A DNA stretch of 64,000 nt from Lolium rigidum (Eukaryota > Streptophyta > Magnoliopsida > Poales > Poaceae), in assembly GCF_022539505.1 (NCBI RefSeq), contig NC_061510.1:393372249-393436248 (forward strand). Direction: 5' to 3'. The position numbers and the translations under genes are program-made. The notes under the pieces were generated by a model. That model did not search any database. It worked only from the letters and a program-made list of their open reading frames with translations, and was not told where the DNA came from. Shown here piece by piece: positions 42,975 to 53,520 of this stretch (the stretch's first letter is position 1; each line of letters starts with the position of its first letter).

Positions 42975-43440
42975 CATTTGCCACCTCTTTTCGTCGGGGA
43001 AACTAATGTCGTGTTCTTCGACATAACCATTAAAAAATATACTTACTTCACCGTCCGTCACCTCTTTCACCTAGGAAAGAATACTATTAGCTTCTTCTAC
43101 GGTACCTTTAGAAAGATATACTTAGGTCATCACCCGTGCCTCCTTCAGCCGGATATACTATTTAAAAAAAATTACTCTACCGGTTGTCGCTTTTTTTGCC
43201 TAGGAAGAATACTATGACCTTCTTCTACAATATCTTTGAAAGGTATACCTACTCCATCATCCGCTGCCTCTTTCATCTAGATAAACATACTTACTCCATC
43301 GTCCGTTGCCACTTTCATCCAGAGAAAACTACTACCATTTTTTCTATAGCGAATGAAAAAAGTGCTCCACCATTTTCCGCGTCTTTTAGTTGAAGAAAAT
43401 ACTATTGCCTTCATTTCAGTATTTCTGAAAAAAAAAACTA
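42975..43440. repeat. Degenerate tandem repeat, period about 80 bases
   Basis: The pattern CCGT(C)-GCC-CTTTCA-CTAG, AGAATACTAT, CTTCTTCTAC, ATACTTACT recurs at about 42979, 43055, 43182, 43301 and 43372, with shorter half units between. Copies are much diverged. No coding meaning seen. Confidence 0.6.
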
Positions 43441-44578
43441 CGGTGTACGTCATATGTTTCAACCAACATGCGGTATACTCACTCTGGGCACTATACCAAA
43501 AATACAACTTCTAGTATAAAAGGTTATTTTAAAGATACTTCAAACAAGCAATTTACACTATTATCCTTCTTGTTTTTCCTTGATAGAGTAGGTTGGTCCT
43601 TTCACTTCTGCTTCTCCTTCCCGCAATTGACATACATATATCAAGCAAGAATATCTCGAGTGTGCTTAGTCTCAACTAATAGTAGTAACATAGTGGAGAG
43701 TAACATATAGTAGTAACATACACATGGAGAATTGCGATGGAGCACACAGGGACTCAGCCCCCCCTAATCTCACCCTCCACTCACCATCAAGAGCCGTCCA
43801 TTAATTGTATCCGAACACAATTATTGCAGTGTATTTCTAGTATAAAACTCATCTTTTAGTTGTATTTCAAGAGCATCAATACCATTTAATGCCCAACAAC
43901 CAATAGGCCATTATTGATCAATTAAGTGTTATAAATGATGCACCGTCCATTTGTGGTGTCATCAAGAATTAATTAGTTGTAATCTCATTCTCCTACTAAT
44001 CCATCTTATTCATTTAGATCTCATGCATCGAAAATGGAATATTTATTGTGTAATTTCAGACGTCCTTTGAATAATTTTTGATTATAATCTTGTTAACTTA
44101 CTAATACATCGTGTTCAATCATTGCTTTCAAGCCTCGAAAATGAAAAGTAAATCTTTTCGATTATTTCAAACATCTTCTGAATATAAAATTGATAAATTT
44201 ATAATGACTCTATTCAATCTAATCAGCCCTTTTAAATCACAAATCGGTAATTAAGAATAATACTGTGAGAAAATATATACTAATACCCACTTGTCTACTT
44301 CACAAAAGTCAAAGTGTTAGAGGATCATAATTTTTTTTAATCCTAGTTATTGTCCTAGCATTTATTCTCCTCTTAGCTTGCACTTTATTCCTCCCATTAA
44401 ATGTGTATAGCCCATGTATTCATCTCATTTGTGTCATGCATAGATGTGTTTTCAAATTTATTAACTCATTTTCACTACTTTGTCCACGGATCTTAATGCT
44501 CCAACCGACAGTCTGGATATGCAGGGCGCTGGCGGCTATGAGCCAAAAATTCATGTCCCATACACATGTTACTAATCT
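43441..44578. other. AT-rich stretch, no gene
   Basis: No recognisable gene. It has some MITE-like pieces (repeated AGTAGTAACATA near 43680-43720). Short ORFs look random. Confidence 0.4.
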
Positions 44579-44815
44579 GCTCCCTCCATTCTCTTTTAGT
44601 CTAATTTCTAGAAAAAAAATTAGATAAATTAGTAGTGCATTTATTAGTACTACTTAAATTGGTAAATATCCAATCCAAGATACATTGGAAATAGTGGCAT
44701 CCAATAGATAAAGGAGGAACACTTTGTTTTCCGTATTCTTATTGACTTAAATCTAGAATGTAGAGTATTTCAGAACAAATTTTAGGCCTAGAATGCAGAG
44801 TATTTCAGAACGGAG
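44579..44815. mobile_element. Stowaway-like MITE
   Basis: CTCCCTCCATTCTC at the left and CAGAACGGAGGTAGTA at the right form the usual inverted ends. Internal repeats GAGTATTTCAGAAC occur twice near the right end. Confidence 0.65.
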
Positions 44816-44817
44816 GT

Positions 44818-45034
44818 AGTATGTTACTAATTTCATAGTGGAGTGTAACATATGTGTAGTGTCATGCATACTTATATTTATTATGTTGTAGACTCATCTT
44901 GTCTTCAAAAGTGTGATGTTATGGTAACATGGCTTGTTACCATCTCACTCTCTTTCTTCATTAATGTCATGCCATGTCACCAAAATGTCTTGAGATGTGT
45001 GATGTTACCACCTATGTTGCTCCCACTATGAGTA
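44818..45034. mobile_element. Grass MITE with GACTACTCATAGTGGGAG-type end
   Basis: The right end CTCCCACTATGAGTAGTC, the left ATGTTACTAATTTCATAGTG, and the core TTACCATCTCACTCTC match a common MITE with ends around GTAACAT. It directly abuts the inverted first-exon fragment. Confidence 0.6.
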
Positions 45035-45038
45035 GTCT

Positions 45039-45143
45039 AAACAATGGCGGATATCTACCGCCGGTTGTGCCACCTCGCCCTCCACCGTTGTTGCCGCAGC
45101 TCTCTTCCCAAGGATCGCACCATCTTGGCTTAATTCTAACCTA
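45039..45143 (+). pseudogene. Inverted copy of the first-exon-like fragment
   Basis: On the plus strand, ATATCTACCGCC and CCACCTCGCCCTCC ... GCCGCAGCTCTCTTCCC (45051-45110) is the reverse complement of the block at 37850-37945, so its orientation is opposite to copies A and C. The start codon is changed to ATA at 45051. It ends at a telomere-like CCCTAA. Confidence 0.65.
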
Positions 45144-45577
45144 GCCCTAAGAGTATCTCCACCGGCGCGCCCCATAGCGGCCCCGATAGCGTTTTGGGGG
45201 CCGGCAGCGAAAATGGGCCCACTGCCTCAAATAGTGTCGGCCCTTTTTCGAGCCCAGTAGAAGAATCGACAACCCCGTGTCGGCCCCTACGCGAAGGACG
45301 CGAATCGGGCGTGCCGGCGCCTTGCGAGGCGAAATTTTTTGGGTGTGGGAGCCGCCTATCAGCTATACATCCCAAAAGTCGACACCAGCGGGGAGTGGCA
45401 GGACAGACACGTCAGCGGCACATTCAAGTTTAACCTAACCGCCGCCTACCTCGCGACGGAAGTTATTGGCGCGCAGCGACGGTGCAATTTCCGCAGAGGC
45501 GCAACAAACCATCTCGTCGCACCTAGCTCTCCGTGCTGGCGTTAATGAGCGCCACCGCTCCCTGCCTCCCTCCGGCC

Positions 45578-45585
45578 TATAAAAA
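45578..45585 (+). promoter_or_regulatory. TATA box of the second B3 gene
   Basis: TATAAAAA in the same context as in the first element (CGGCCTATAAAAAGG), about 90 bases before the ATGs at 45665 and 45671. Confidence 0.55.
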
Positions 45586-45664
45586 GGGAGCTCTCGCATC
45601 GTTCCTCACACACAAACCCTAGCACCTATCTCTCCAACCCTAGCTGCCACAATCTCAAGAGACG

Positions 45665-45838
45665 ATGCAAATGGTTGGTATAGGCAGAGGCCGAGGCCGA
45701 GGTCGCGGCCGTGGTCGTGGTCGTGGCTATGGTAGAGCTGCACGGTAGCTGTCGCTTGTGACGCCGTCTTCTTCATCGTCGGACCTGCAGGAAGAGCATA
45801 AAGAGCTATTCGAGTTTGTCGTCATCCTCAAGGGCGGC
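45665..45838 (+). pseudogene. B3 gene, second copy, 5' part with in-frame stop
   Basis: From the ATG at 45665 the frame reads MQMVGIGRGRGRGRGRG, then the Gly-Arg tract ends at a TAG at 45746-45748. Beyond it the equivalent of the Ser/Pro linker and FEFVVILKG continues to the retrotransposon insertion at 45839. The rest of the gene lies at 52613-52916. A nonsense change and an insertion both disable it. Confidence 0.8.
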
Positions 45839-47061
45839 TGATATGTTGCAAACGTATCTATAATTTGTTATGCTTCATGCTTGTTTTACATCAATTTATA
45901 TATGTTTTGTTTATACTTCATTGCACTTTTATACTTTTTCGGAACTAACCTATTGACAAGATGACACAGTGTCAGTTCCTTGTTTTCTGATGATTTGTAT
46001 TTCAGAAAATTTGTATAGGAAATATTCTCGGAATTGGACGAAACAAAAGCCAAACTTCTTATTTTACTGTAACGAACACGGATTCCGGAGGAGAGACGAA
46101 GAGGCACCACGAGGAGGCCACACTAGACCATGGCGCGACTCGTGTCAACACCCGGATTTTTAAGTCCAGATGCCTATTATGCCATTCATCGCAATCCCAG
46201 GAATATTGCTTTTGCGAGACATAATAGATTGATATCACAACACATCATTCATTACAACACATAATCGTCTTACAACAAAGGATCACATGATCCACTCTTA
46301 ATACAACATAGGGGATCTAAGGATCCAATTACAAAACACATAGCGGAAGCGAAGTAGCGTTCGCGGTCCATCTGTTCCACAGACAACTGTTGACGTCAGG
46401 AGTGGTCCTAGTTATCGTAGACGTCCTGCTGACCTTCTTCCTGGTTCTGGTACTCCTCTTCATAGTCTGGCCATTTGAATAGCCAGGGACAAAGCCATGA
46501 GTACTTTAAAGTACTCGCAAACTAATACTAATGTAAGTACTATCACTATGGTAAGGGGGTGCTAAGCTCTAGGTTTATTTGCATAAAGCCAGTTTTATTT
46601 CATAAGCACCTTTTTAATCAAAGACTCTTCATTTGCCTAACTACTCAAGTGGGAACATTAGTGTCATTCCCACAACTCTGTTGTGATCAATTCAAATTCA
46701 CCTTTCAAGTTCAAGTCACAAGTCACATATCACATTTTTGAAAATGATCTGATGACGGAACAGTATGGCCTTTCCAACCATCCTTAACCGTGGACGCGGC
46801 TATTCAAATAGGTTTACACTCTACAGAGGTCGTACACTTGTGCCACAACATTTGCAATAATCCGTCAGGGTTAACTGGCCCTGATTTATCACACTCTGTG
46901 TGCGGACTACCAACCATAACCTTTCACTTACATATCCTAGTATAGGCACCTCTCCCCATGAGCTTGGCCTCCCACTGAAGACAAACGGTCAGCCTGGGAA
47001 CTGCACATGGCTTGGGCCGGACATTCACCTCATCTTTAACGTCGTTTCTTTTGTTGTGGAG

Positions 47062-47445
47062 TGATACGTCTCCAACGTATCTATAATTTCTGATGTTCCA
47101 TGCTTGTTTTATGACAATACCAACATGTTTTGTTCACACTTTATATCATTTTTATGCGTTTTTCGGAACTAACTTATTGACGAGATGCCGAAAGGCCGGT
47201 TCTGTCGTTTTCTCGCTGTTTTTGGTTTCAGAAATCCTAGTAAAGAAATATTTTCGGAATCGGACGAAATCAAGACCGGAGGCCTTATAATTCCCGGAAG
47301 CTTCCGGAGCACCGGAGAAAAGTCGAGAGGGTGCCGGGGGGCCCCNNNNNNNNNNNNNNNNNNNNNNNNNNNNNNNNNNNNNNNNNNNNNNNNNNNNNNN
47401 NNNNNNNNNNNNNNNNNNNNNNNNNNNNNNNNNNNNNNNNNNNNN
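47062..47445 (+). mobile_element. Athila-type LTR start running into an assembly gap
   Basis: TGATACGTCTCCAACGTATC begins at 47062, directly after TGGAG (47057-47061). The bases after the gap start GGAG, so a TGGAG target duplication would fit if the last gap base is T. The right end of the insertion lies in the gap, so its true length is unknown; it could be a full element. Confidence 0.75.
47346..47445. other. Assembly gap (100 N)
   Basis: Exactly 100 Ns, the usual placeholder for a gap of unknown size. It falls inside a nested LTR insertion. Confidence 1.
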
Positions 47446-49410
47446 GGAGGCATCTTTCGGCATTACCCCGATGACGCTTGTTTAGAGGGAACCCATACTA
47501 AGACACATAAACTTCCAGTTAAGCCCTACCCATAATCAGGTATTGTGGGGGTACTTGTAAATTGGAATGGTATCGCATCCGAACCCAACCATCAGTTTTT
47601 ATCAAATTCATCAGGTCATTCAAGTCACATTCATCTTCAAAATCTTTCAAAGTCATTTCATTTCACATGTTCCCATCTAGAGTAGTCAATTTTATTTGTT
47701 AGCACTAGCAACTAGTCATGAGGGGTGCTAACTAGCTTATAGCTTTCTAGGCTAAGTGTGATGCTCTTGCACTACTCCATAGCTAGACCAAGTAAATCAT
47801 GAATCAAAAAGTAAACTTTGATAAACCCAAGTCAAAAACTTGTAATGTAAAAACTTGGGATAGGATCATTAAGCATAAAGGAATATGTAATGGTGCCTTG
47901 CTCTGGTAGAGCTTTGCACTCGGTCAACTTGCAAGAATATTAGCTTGCAACAATAAAGCTTGCATTAGTCTAGCTTGCCTTCAGTGGTGTATTGATCAAA
48001 GTGGTCTTCTTCTTCCTGGAAGTAGACCTCCTCCTCCTCCTGGTACTCCTCGGTACTAGCGTCTAAAAACGGATACGAGGTAACAATCACCAATCAAAGT
48101 TTAAGAGCTAGACTAAGCACACAATTGGTTCATACAAGCTAGGCTAGCATCACAACATTATTATTATGTTGGTTGACTTTGTTTTCTTCTTAAGAAAAAT
48201 AATTTTCTCTCATTACAATATTAATTAAGGTTTTTATTTAATTCTTTGGAGAAATAATTTCCTCTCATTGAATCTTGTTAAGATTTAATTTCCTCATATG
48301 ATAATATATGAACTCATGTCCACCAAGGTCAACATTTCATAATCATCATTTGGAAAAATGATTTAAATGAGGTACTATACCTCATGCCATTTAAATCCTA
48401 CTTTGATTTAAGATCCTCAAGTGAGCAAGTATGAGACCATACAGCAAGGGTCATCTCATTACTTCACAATACTTGGGAAGATGATTTAAATGAGGTGCTA
48501 CACCTCATAGATTTAAAATCCTAAATTTGAAAATAATTTAAATGGGCTAGTATTGACTACATAGTCAATTTTTTATTCTAGCCCATGATCATATGAAGCA
48601 ACCCTATCATATTTTTACATAAACATTTAGAGTATTTGAAATGTGAATTATGAGAATTTGAATCACCTCAAAATTCATCACGGTTGATTTTATAGATTTA
48701 TTTGAATTCTGAAAACTCTCTGTCTTGTTATTTTTACTATTCAAATTCTACAATAGATCTTGATGTGAATCCAGTGGGGTTTGATAGATCATTTCATATC
48801 CTTTCCAAAAATATAAAGTTCACCAAATTTGGTTGAGCAGATTTGAACTTATTTGATTTTGAGCAAAGCATCTGTAAAGAATTTGTGTCAAAAGAAATAA
48901 ATCCGATTTGAATTTAACGGGCCACGCGGGAAAAATAAACGGGCCAGAGGGAGAGAGGGAGTTGGGCTGGCCCAACTGCGCGTCTGACACGAGCGGGCCG
49001 TCTGACAGGGTGGGCTCCGCATGTCAGCGCCACTTAACAGCGAAACGGTACGCGTGCGTGGTAGCGGTTGGATTAAAGACAGATCGGACGACACTCGATC
49101 GTCACCTTCCTCGACAGAGCTCGCCGGGGACGAAACCCTACCGGCGGCAGAGGGGTCACGACGAGGGGCTTACCGGCGTCTAGCGGGGTCGGCGAGGCGG
49201 GCGATCGACGGCGCAGGCGACGACGAGGCAGAGGGTGGTCGCAGCAGCACTTGGGGTGGACGCAATCGACGGCGCCTTTGCTGCGGTACTGCGGGGCTCC
49301 GACGAGCAATTGGAGCTGCTCCGGCGCTAATGTGTAGTGGTAGGGGGTCGAGGAGAGTCAGAAGAGGTAGGGGAGCGAGGTGGTGTGGAGCTTTGAGGCA
49401 GGGGCGCCCT

Positions 49411-49420
49411 CCTTTTATAG
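49411..49420 (-). promoter_or_regulatory. TATA box of the long LTR
   Basis: The minus strand reads CTATAAAAGG in a GC-rich island (about 48900-49900). Short ORFs with high GC around it are by-products of composition. Confidence 0.45.
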
Positions 49421-52400
49421 CTGGCGGTCGAGGCCGAGGCGCACGGGCAAGGTGATGGTGGCGACGGTGCTACAACGAGCTAGTGATGCAAGCGAGGATG
49501 CAGGATGGTTCAGCGTGGCCTGGTGGTCCTTTTGCGCGTCATGGCGTGGTAGGAGAAGGACGGAGTTGCTCGGGGCGTCGTCATCATCTGCCGCACGGCC
49601 GGCGGAAGTTGTCGATGCTGGCGTCGTCTACAGGCATGGCGCGTCCAATGGAGCTTGTCTGGGAGGTAGCTGACATCGAGGGGAGGCTGCAGGTGAAAGG
49701 AGGGGTCGAGTGGAGGACGGAGTCGTCGGGGGCAGGTGGTGCTCTGTGGTGGCCGTGGCATGTCCTGGCGTGCTCTGGGCGTGGTGAGCACATCGGGGCA
49801 TGTCACGTTCTGGGCTTTGGCGGCTTCTCCTTGGCCAGGGACTTTGTCTCTCGTCATCAGCAGTGAATGGGGAGTCTACTGGACATGGTGGTGCATAGTG
49901 AGGTGAGAGGAGGAGAGGATGGCATGGTGATGTCAAAGGGGGCCAGCATGGTCATGTCTTTGGATCTCTTGTGCAATTTCTTTGTCTCGGTGGGCATGGC
50001 AAGCTGTAGGATGGTGAGACCAAGTTATTTTACAAGGTTGGCTAGGTTGGAGAGGGATAGGGTTGGCAAAATTAAATTAAGTCCAACATGTATGTGACAC
50101 ATACAAGATTTTGGGCATGGTTTTGGGTGTGAGGGTGACCATGCAATGCTATGTGAGGTCATGGTAGATGGTTTAGGGTACAATGTACTGCAGATGAGCA
50201 CAAGGGAGAGAGAAGTGAGGTAGTACATAGTTGGTGGAGTGGTTGTACCCTAATTCTATTCTATGTGCTCCACATATATGACAAGTAAAGGTCTCCAGTG
50301 TGTTGAATTTTGACCAAAATTCTGCATGGTTGGGTTCTAAATAATGTTTGGCATCAAATGGTGGCATTGGTTTGGGTTTTGGAATTCATTTGTGAAAATT
50401 CTAAATATTTGGGTAATCTAGAATCTATTTCAAAGTGGCATCTTGGCATGCTTATATTGGGAGTTTGACTTTGAACCAGAAAGGTTGACTTTGACCAAGT
50501 TGTTCACTTTGATGAGGTCTTGGATGAGGTGCAAAGACTTGAGAATATTTAGTTTAGAAATCTCTTAATACTAGAGCTCAAAGTGGGTATGTTGTTAAAA
50601 AATGGCAGATTTGACCATCATCATATGTGAGCTAAATTTGAATTCTAATTTAATTTGATTTGAGTTTCTTTGATTCAAAAAGTGTTATTATATGTTTAGT
50701 AACATTATCCAACTATTGAAACAAAGTAAAATACCCTAGGTTAAAGATTTGCAAAATTGGCCCTAAGCACATGTATGTGATGAATTGCATTTATCTTATT
50801 TTCTTATTTTCTTTTTCTTTGCTTCACTAAGGCATGGTCTAGTGTTTATTGAGTGTTAGATTGAGTTCGGTAAAGGTTTCAAACCATTTGGGTAAGGTAT
50901 GAGGGCATAAGTCAAGAATTGACATTATGGCTATGTGCCACATATGCTTCTATGTATATTTTTATTTTCTTTTCATTTCACCTTATATTGAGTTGGTAAA
51001 TGATAAGTTGGTTTGGTTGGGGTTTTGCAAACCATCTATCAAGGTAAAACATGGCATAGTTGATTATTTGCAAAAATAGCCATAGGCTTCCATAGGCCTT
51101 TTCTTTTTAATTTAATTTCTTTTTATTTTGTTTTATCTTGGATGATGAAATGAAGAGTGAGGTTCAGGGTTTTTGGAACATTGGATAAGCATATCAACAA
51201 TCATCATGGCAATAACACAAAGATTAAGTATGAGCACTATGCATAGTCATTGATTTAATAAAAGTTTTTGTTGGTTCTCATTTTTGGAACAAAGGAATTC
51301 ATTTTCTTCTTTGTTTGAAAATTTGGGATGTTACATGGTGTGCCCCCCCCGGGCACCCACCGACCTCGCCCTTCCGCCTATTTATTCACGATCTCGGGAA
51401 AAACCTAAATACCCGAGCCTCTATCCACAAAAAGTTCCGCCGCGGCCGGCATCGCGATCCTAGCTCGGGAGGGTTCTGAAGCTCTTCCCGGCACCCTGCC
51501 GGAGAGGGAGATCATCCCCGGAGGCCTCTACATCGCCATGCCCGCCTCCGAGTGATGCGTGAGTAGTTCATCTCTGGACTACGGGTCCATAGCAGTAGCT
51601 AGATGGTTATCTTCTCCACTTTATGCTTCATGTTTAGATCTTTTGAGCTGACTATCATGATCAAGATCATCTTTATGTAATGCTACAAGTTGTGTTTGCT
51701 GGGATCCGACGAATATTGAATACTACGTTGAGATCAAATATATAATTGTCATATGTTATTTATGATTTTGCATGCTCTCCGTTGCTAGTAGATGCTCTTG
51801 CCAAGTAAATATGTGTAACTCCAAGAGAAACTATTTATGCTTGATAGTAGGTTCATGCCTCTTGTAATCTGGAAGAGTGACAATAACTTCTAAGATTGTA
51901 GATGTGCTGTTGCTACTAGGGAGAAAAAAACAATGCTTTGTCTAAGTATAATTCTATTGTTTACTTTACACACATTGCTTAATTTGATAATATGTTGCTT
52001 GCAACATAATACTGAAAGGGGTCCGGACGATAACCGGAAGGTGGATTATTAGTCATAGATGCATTTGGATTACGGTCTATGTATTATGTTGTAATGCCCA
52101 AATGAATCTCATAGTAATCATCTTGTCATATATGGTCTTTATTCTGTCAATTGCCCAGCTGTAATTTATTCACCCAGCATGTTATTTATCTTTATGGAGA
52201 GACACCTCTAGTGAACCGTGGACCCCAGTCATTTGTTTTACACTGACAAATTCATCTACTACAAACACAGGTTCTATTTACTTACTGCAAGCAATGTTCT
52301 CTTTATTTCACTTCAAACAAACATCTCTTTCCACACTATACGGTTAATCCTTTGTTTTCAGCAAAACTGGTGAGATTGACAACCTCACTCGAAGTTGGAG

Positions 52401-52612
52401 CAAAGTATTTTGGTTGTGTTGTGTGCAGGTTTCACATTGTTGCTGACGCTGGTAGTGCGCCCTGCCAAAATTCGGCTAGCAACACCTTCAGAAGTCACTT
52501 ATTTCTTCTACTGGTCGTTTAAACCTCGGTATCTTACTGAGGGAAAACTTGCTACTGTGCTCATCATACCTTCCTCTTGGGGTTCCCCAACTGTGTGCAT
52601 CTGCACTCATCA

Positions 52613-52916
52613 GCGGCCCACTCGACATCCAGAGGTTTCCGGAAAAGTTCGTCGACTTCGTCGCCGGCAACAAGCCGGTCGCGCTGCATTTGCGGGAGGT
52701 TGCATGCGGCTGCTGCCGGTGGACGTGCTTTTCGACGGGCGCGGCAAGATGTACCTCCATATCGGCTGGGAGAAGTTAGCGCGCTACCACGACCTCGAAG
52801 CTGGCTGCGTACTCACATTCTCCTACCTTGGCGACGCCGATATGAGCGTCAAGGTGTTCGACGAGACGCGCTACCGCCGACACTACCATGGCGACAACGA
52901 TGAGGAGGACGGTTGA
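52613..52916 (+). pseudogene. B3 gene, second copy, 3' part
   Basis: Directly after the GCGGC duplication the frame continues as LDIQRFPEKFVDFVAGN and VALHLREVACGCCRWT. Then a frameshift near 52,727 leads to KMYLHIGWEKLARYHDLEAG, VLTFSYLGDADMSVKVFDET and YHGDNDEEDG-stop. This is the end of the B3 domain. Identity to the first copy is high over the KMYL to KVFD block. Confidence 0.85.
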
Positions 52917-53413
52917 ACACGCCAAGTGTTTTTTCTTCGCAGCGAAAATAGGCACGGAGGTTTCTGGATGTTCTTCCTCGAAAGGACTAACATGGCTATC
53001 ATCACTAGCTGGATTTTCCAGGTTTGGTGACTGGGAGTGCCTGGGAGTGTTCTTTCCTAGCAGCGAACACAAGAAACCTGCGGTATCAACACTAGTTAGA
53101 TTTTCTCATTTTCCAATATTTTAATTTGTGTCAACCATGGTTAAAACTATGTATTAGTTTGTGGAAACCATGTTCCAAACTATGTCTTAGTTTGTGTAAA
53201 ACCATGTTCCCAATTATGTATTAGTTTGTGGTATGTTCTTCCTCTTTATTGGAATTTCTATGATTTTATTTGAGATTTTAATTCAAATCATATATTGGGG
53301 CCGCCGGTGTAGAAACAGCACCCGCAAATAGAGGATGCAGTGTCGGCGGCCCCAATACGACAGTACCGGTGTCTTTGCCGACGACTATTTAGAGCGTGAC
53401 GGTGAAGATGCTC

Positions 53414-53452
53414 TAATCCTTTAACCCTAACCCTTTAACCCTAAAACCCTAC
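53414..53452. repeat. Degenerate telomere-like CCCTAA tract
   Basis: TTTAACCCTAACCCTTTAACC followed by CTAAAACCCTA is a short run of plant telomere-type units (CCCTAAA). With CTAACCTAGCCCTAA at 45136-45150 on the other side of the B3 element, it spans the junction between the inverted fragment and copy B of the duplication. Confidence 0.6.
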
Positions 53453-53520
53453 ACCGATTCAGCACAGCATGCTCCCGAAGTACGGAGCACCTGGATTCTC
53501 GGTTCCAACTTCTTCCCTGA
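53453..53520. repeat. Segmental duplication, copy B, part 1
   Basis: Matches 37945-38010 and 63645-63700. It is interrupted by two TIR elements and resumes at 54411-54472 and 56874-57540. Confidence 0.8.

Larger units (their letters stand above)
46143..51335 (-). mobile_element. Long solo LTR of a second Gypsy family (Sukkula-like?)
   Basis: On the minus strand it starts TGTAACATCCCAAATTTTC (51335) and ends AATCCGGGTGTTGACA (46143). There is no internal repeat of either end and no coding domain, so it looks like one LTR of about 4.8 kb after removing the nested insert. A TATA box (CTATAAAAGG, 49411-49420 minus) lies in its GC-rich middle. Long-LTR non-autonomous families of this size, such as Sukkula, are known in Triticeae; the match is from memory of size and style. 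The bases at the two edges (ACTCG and TGGTG) do not form a target duplication. Confidence 0.6.
45839..52612 (+). mobile_element. Athila-type solo LTR, split by a second insertion
   Basis: Starts TGATATGTTGCAAACGTATC and ends CTGCACTCATCA. GCGGC is duplicated on both sides (45834-45838 and 52613-52617). The two parts (45839-46142 and 51336-52612) total about 1.58 kb, one LTR without an internal region. A solo LTR arises when two LTRs recombine. It interrupts the B3 frame. Confidence 0.85.
45151..53413 (+). mobile_element. Second Harbinger-type B3 element, split by nested LTR insertions
   Basis: The left end GAGTATCTCCACCGGCGC and the right end GTGACGGTGAAGATGCTC are inverted, with TAA at 45148-45150 and 53414-53416. 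Removing the insertion at 45839-52617 leaves about 1.48 kb, close to the 1.46 kb of the first B3 element, and restores a B3 frame. TATA box at 45578-45585. Confidence 0.88.

Noticed and set aside
47152..47535. ORFs crossing the N gap
   Set aside because: They are artefacts of translating Ns inside an LTR.
48888..49936. Short ORFs around a GC-rich island, candidate gene
   Set aside because: They lie in the promoter/leader part of a long LTR; no domain and no consistent frame.
46143..51335. Complete LTR retrotransposon rather than a solo LTR
   Set aside because: I found no internal repeat of either end, no primer site and no coding domain; the layout of one TATA box in the middle fits one long LTR.
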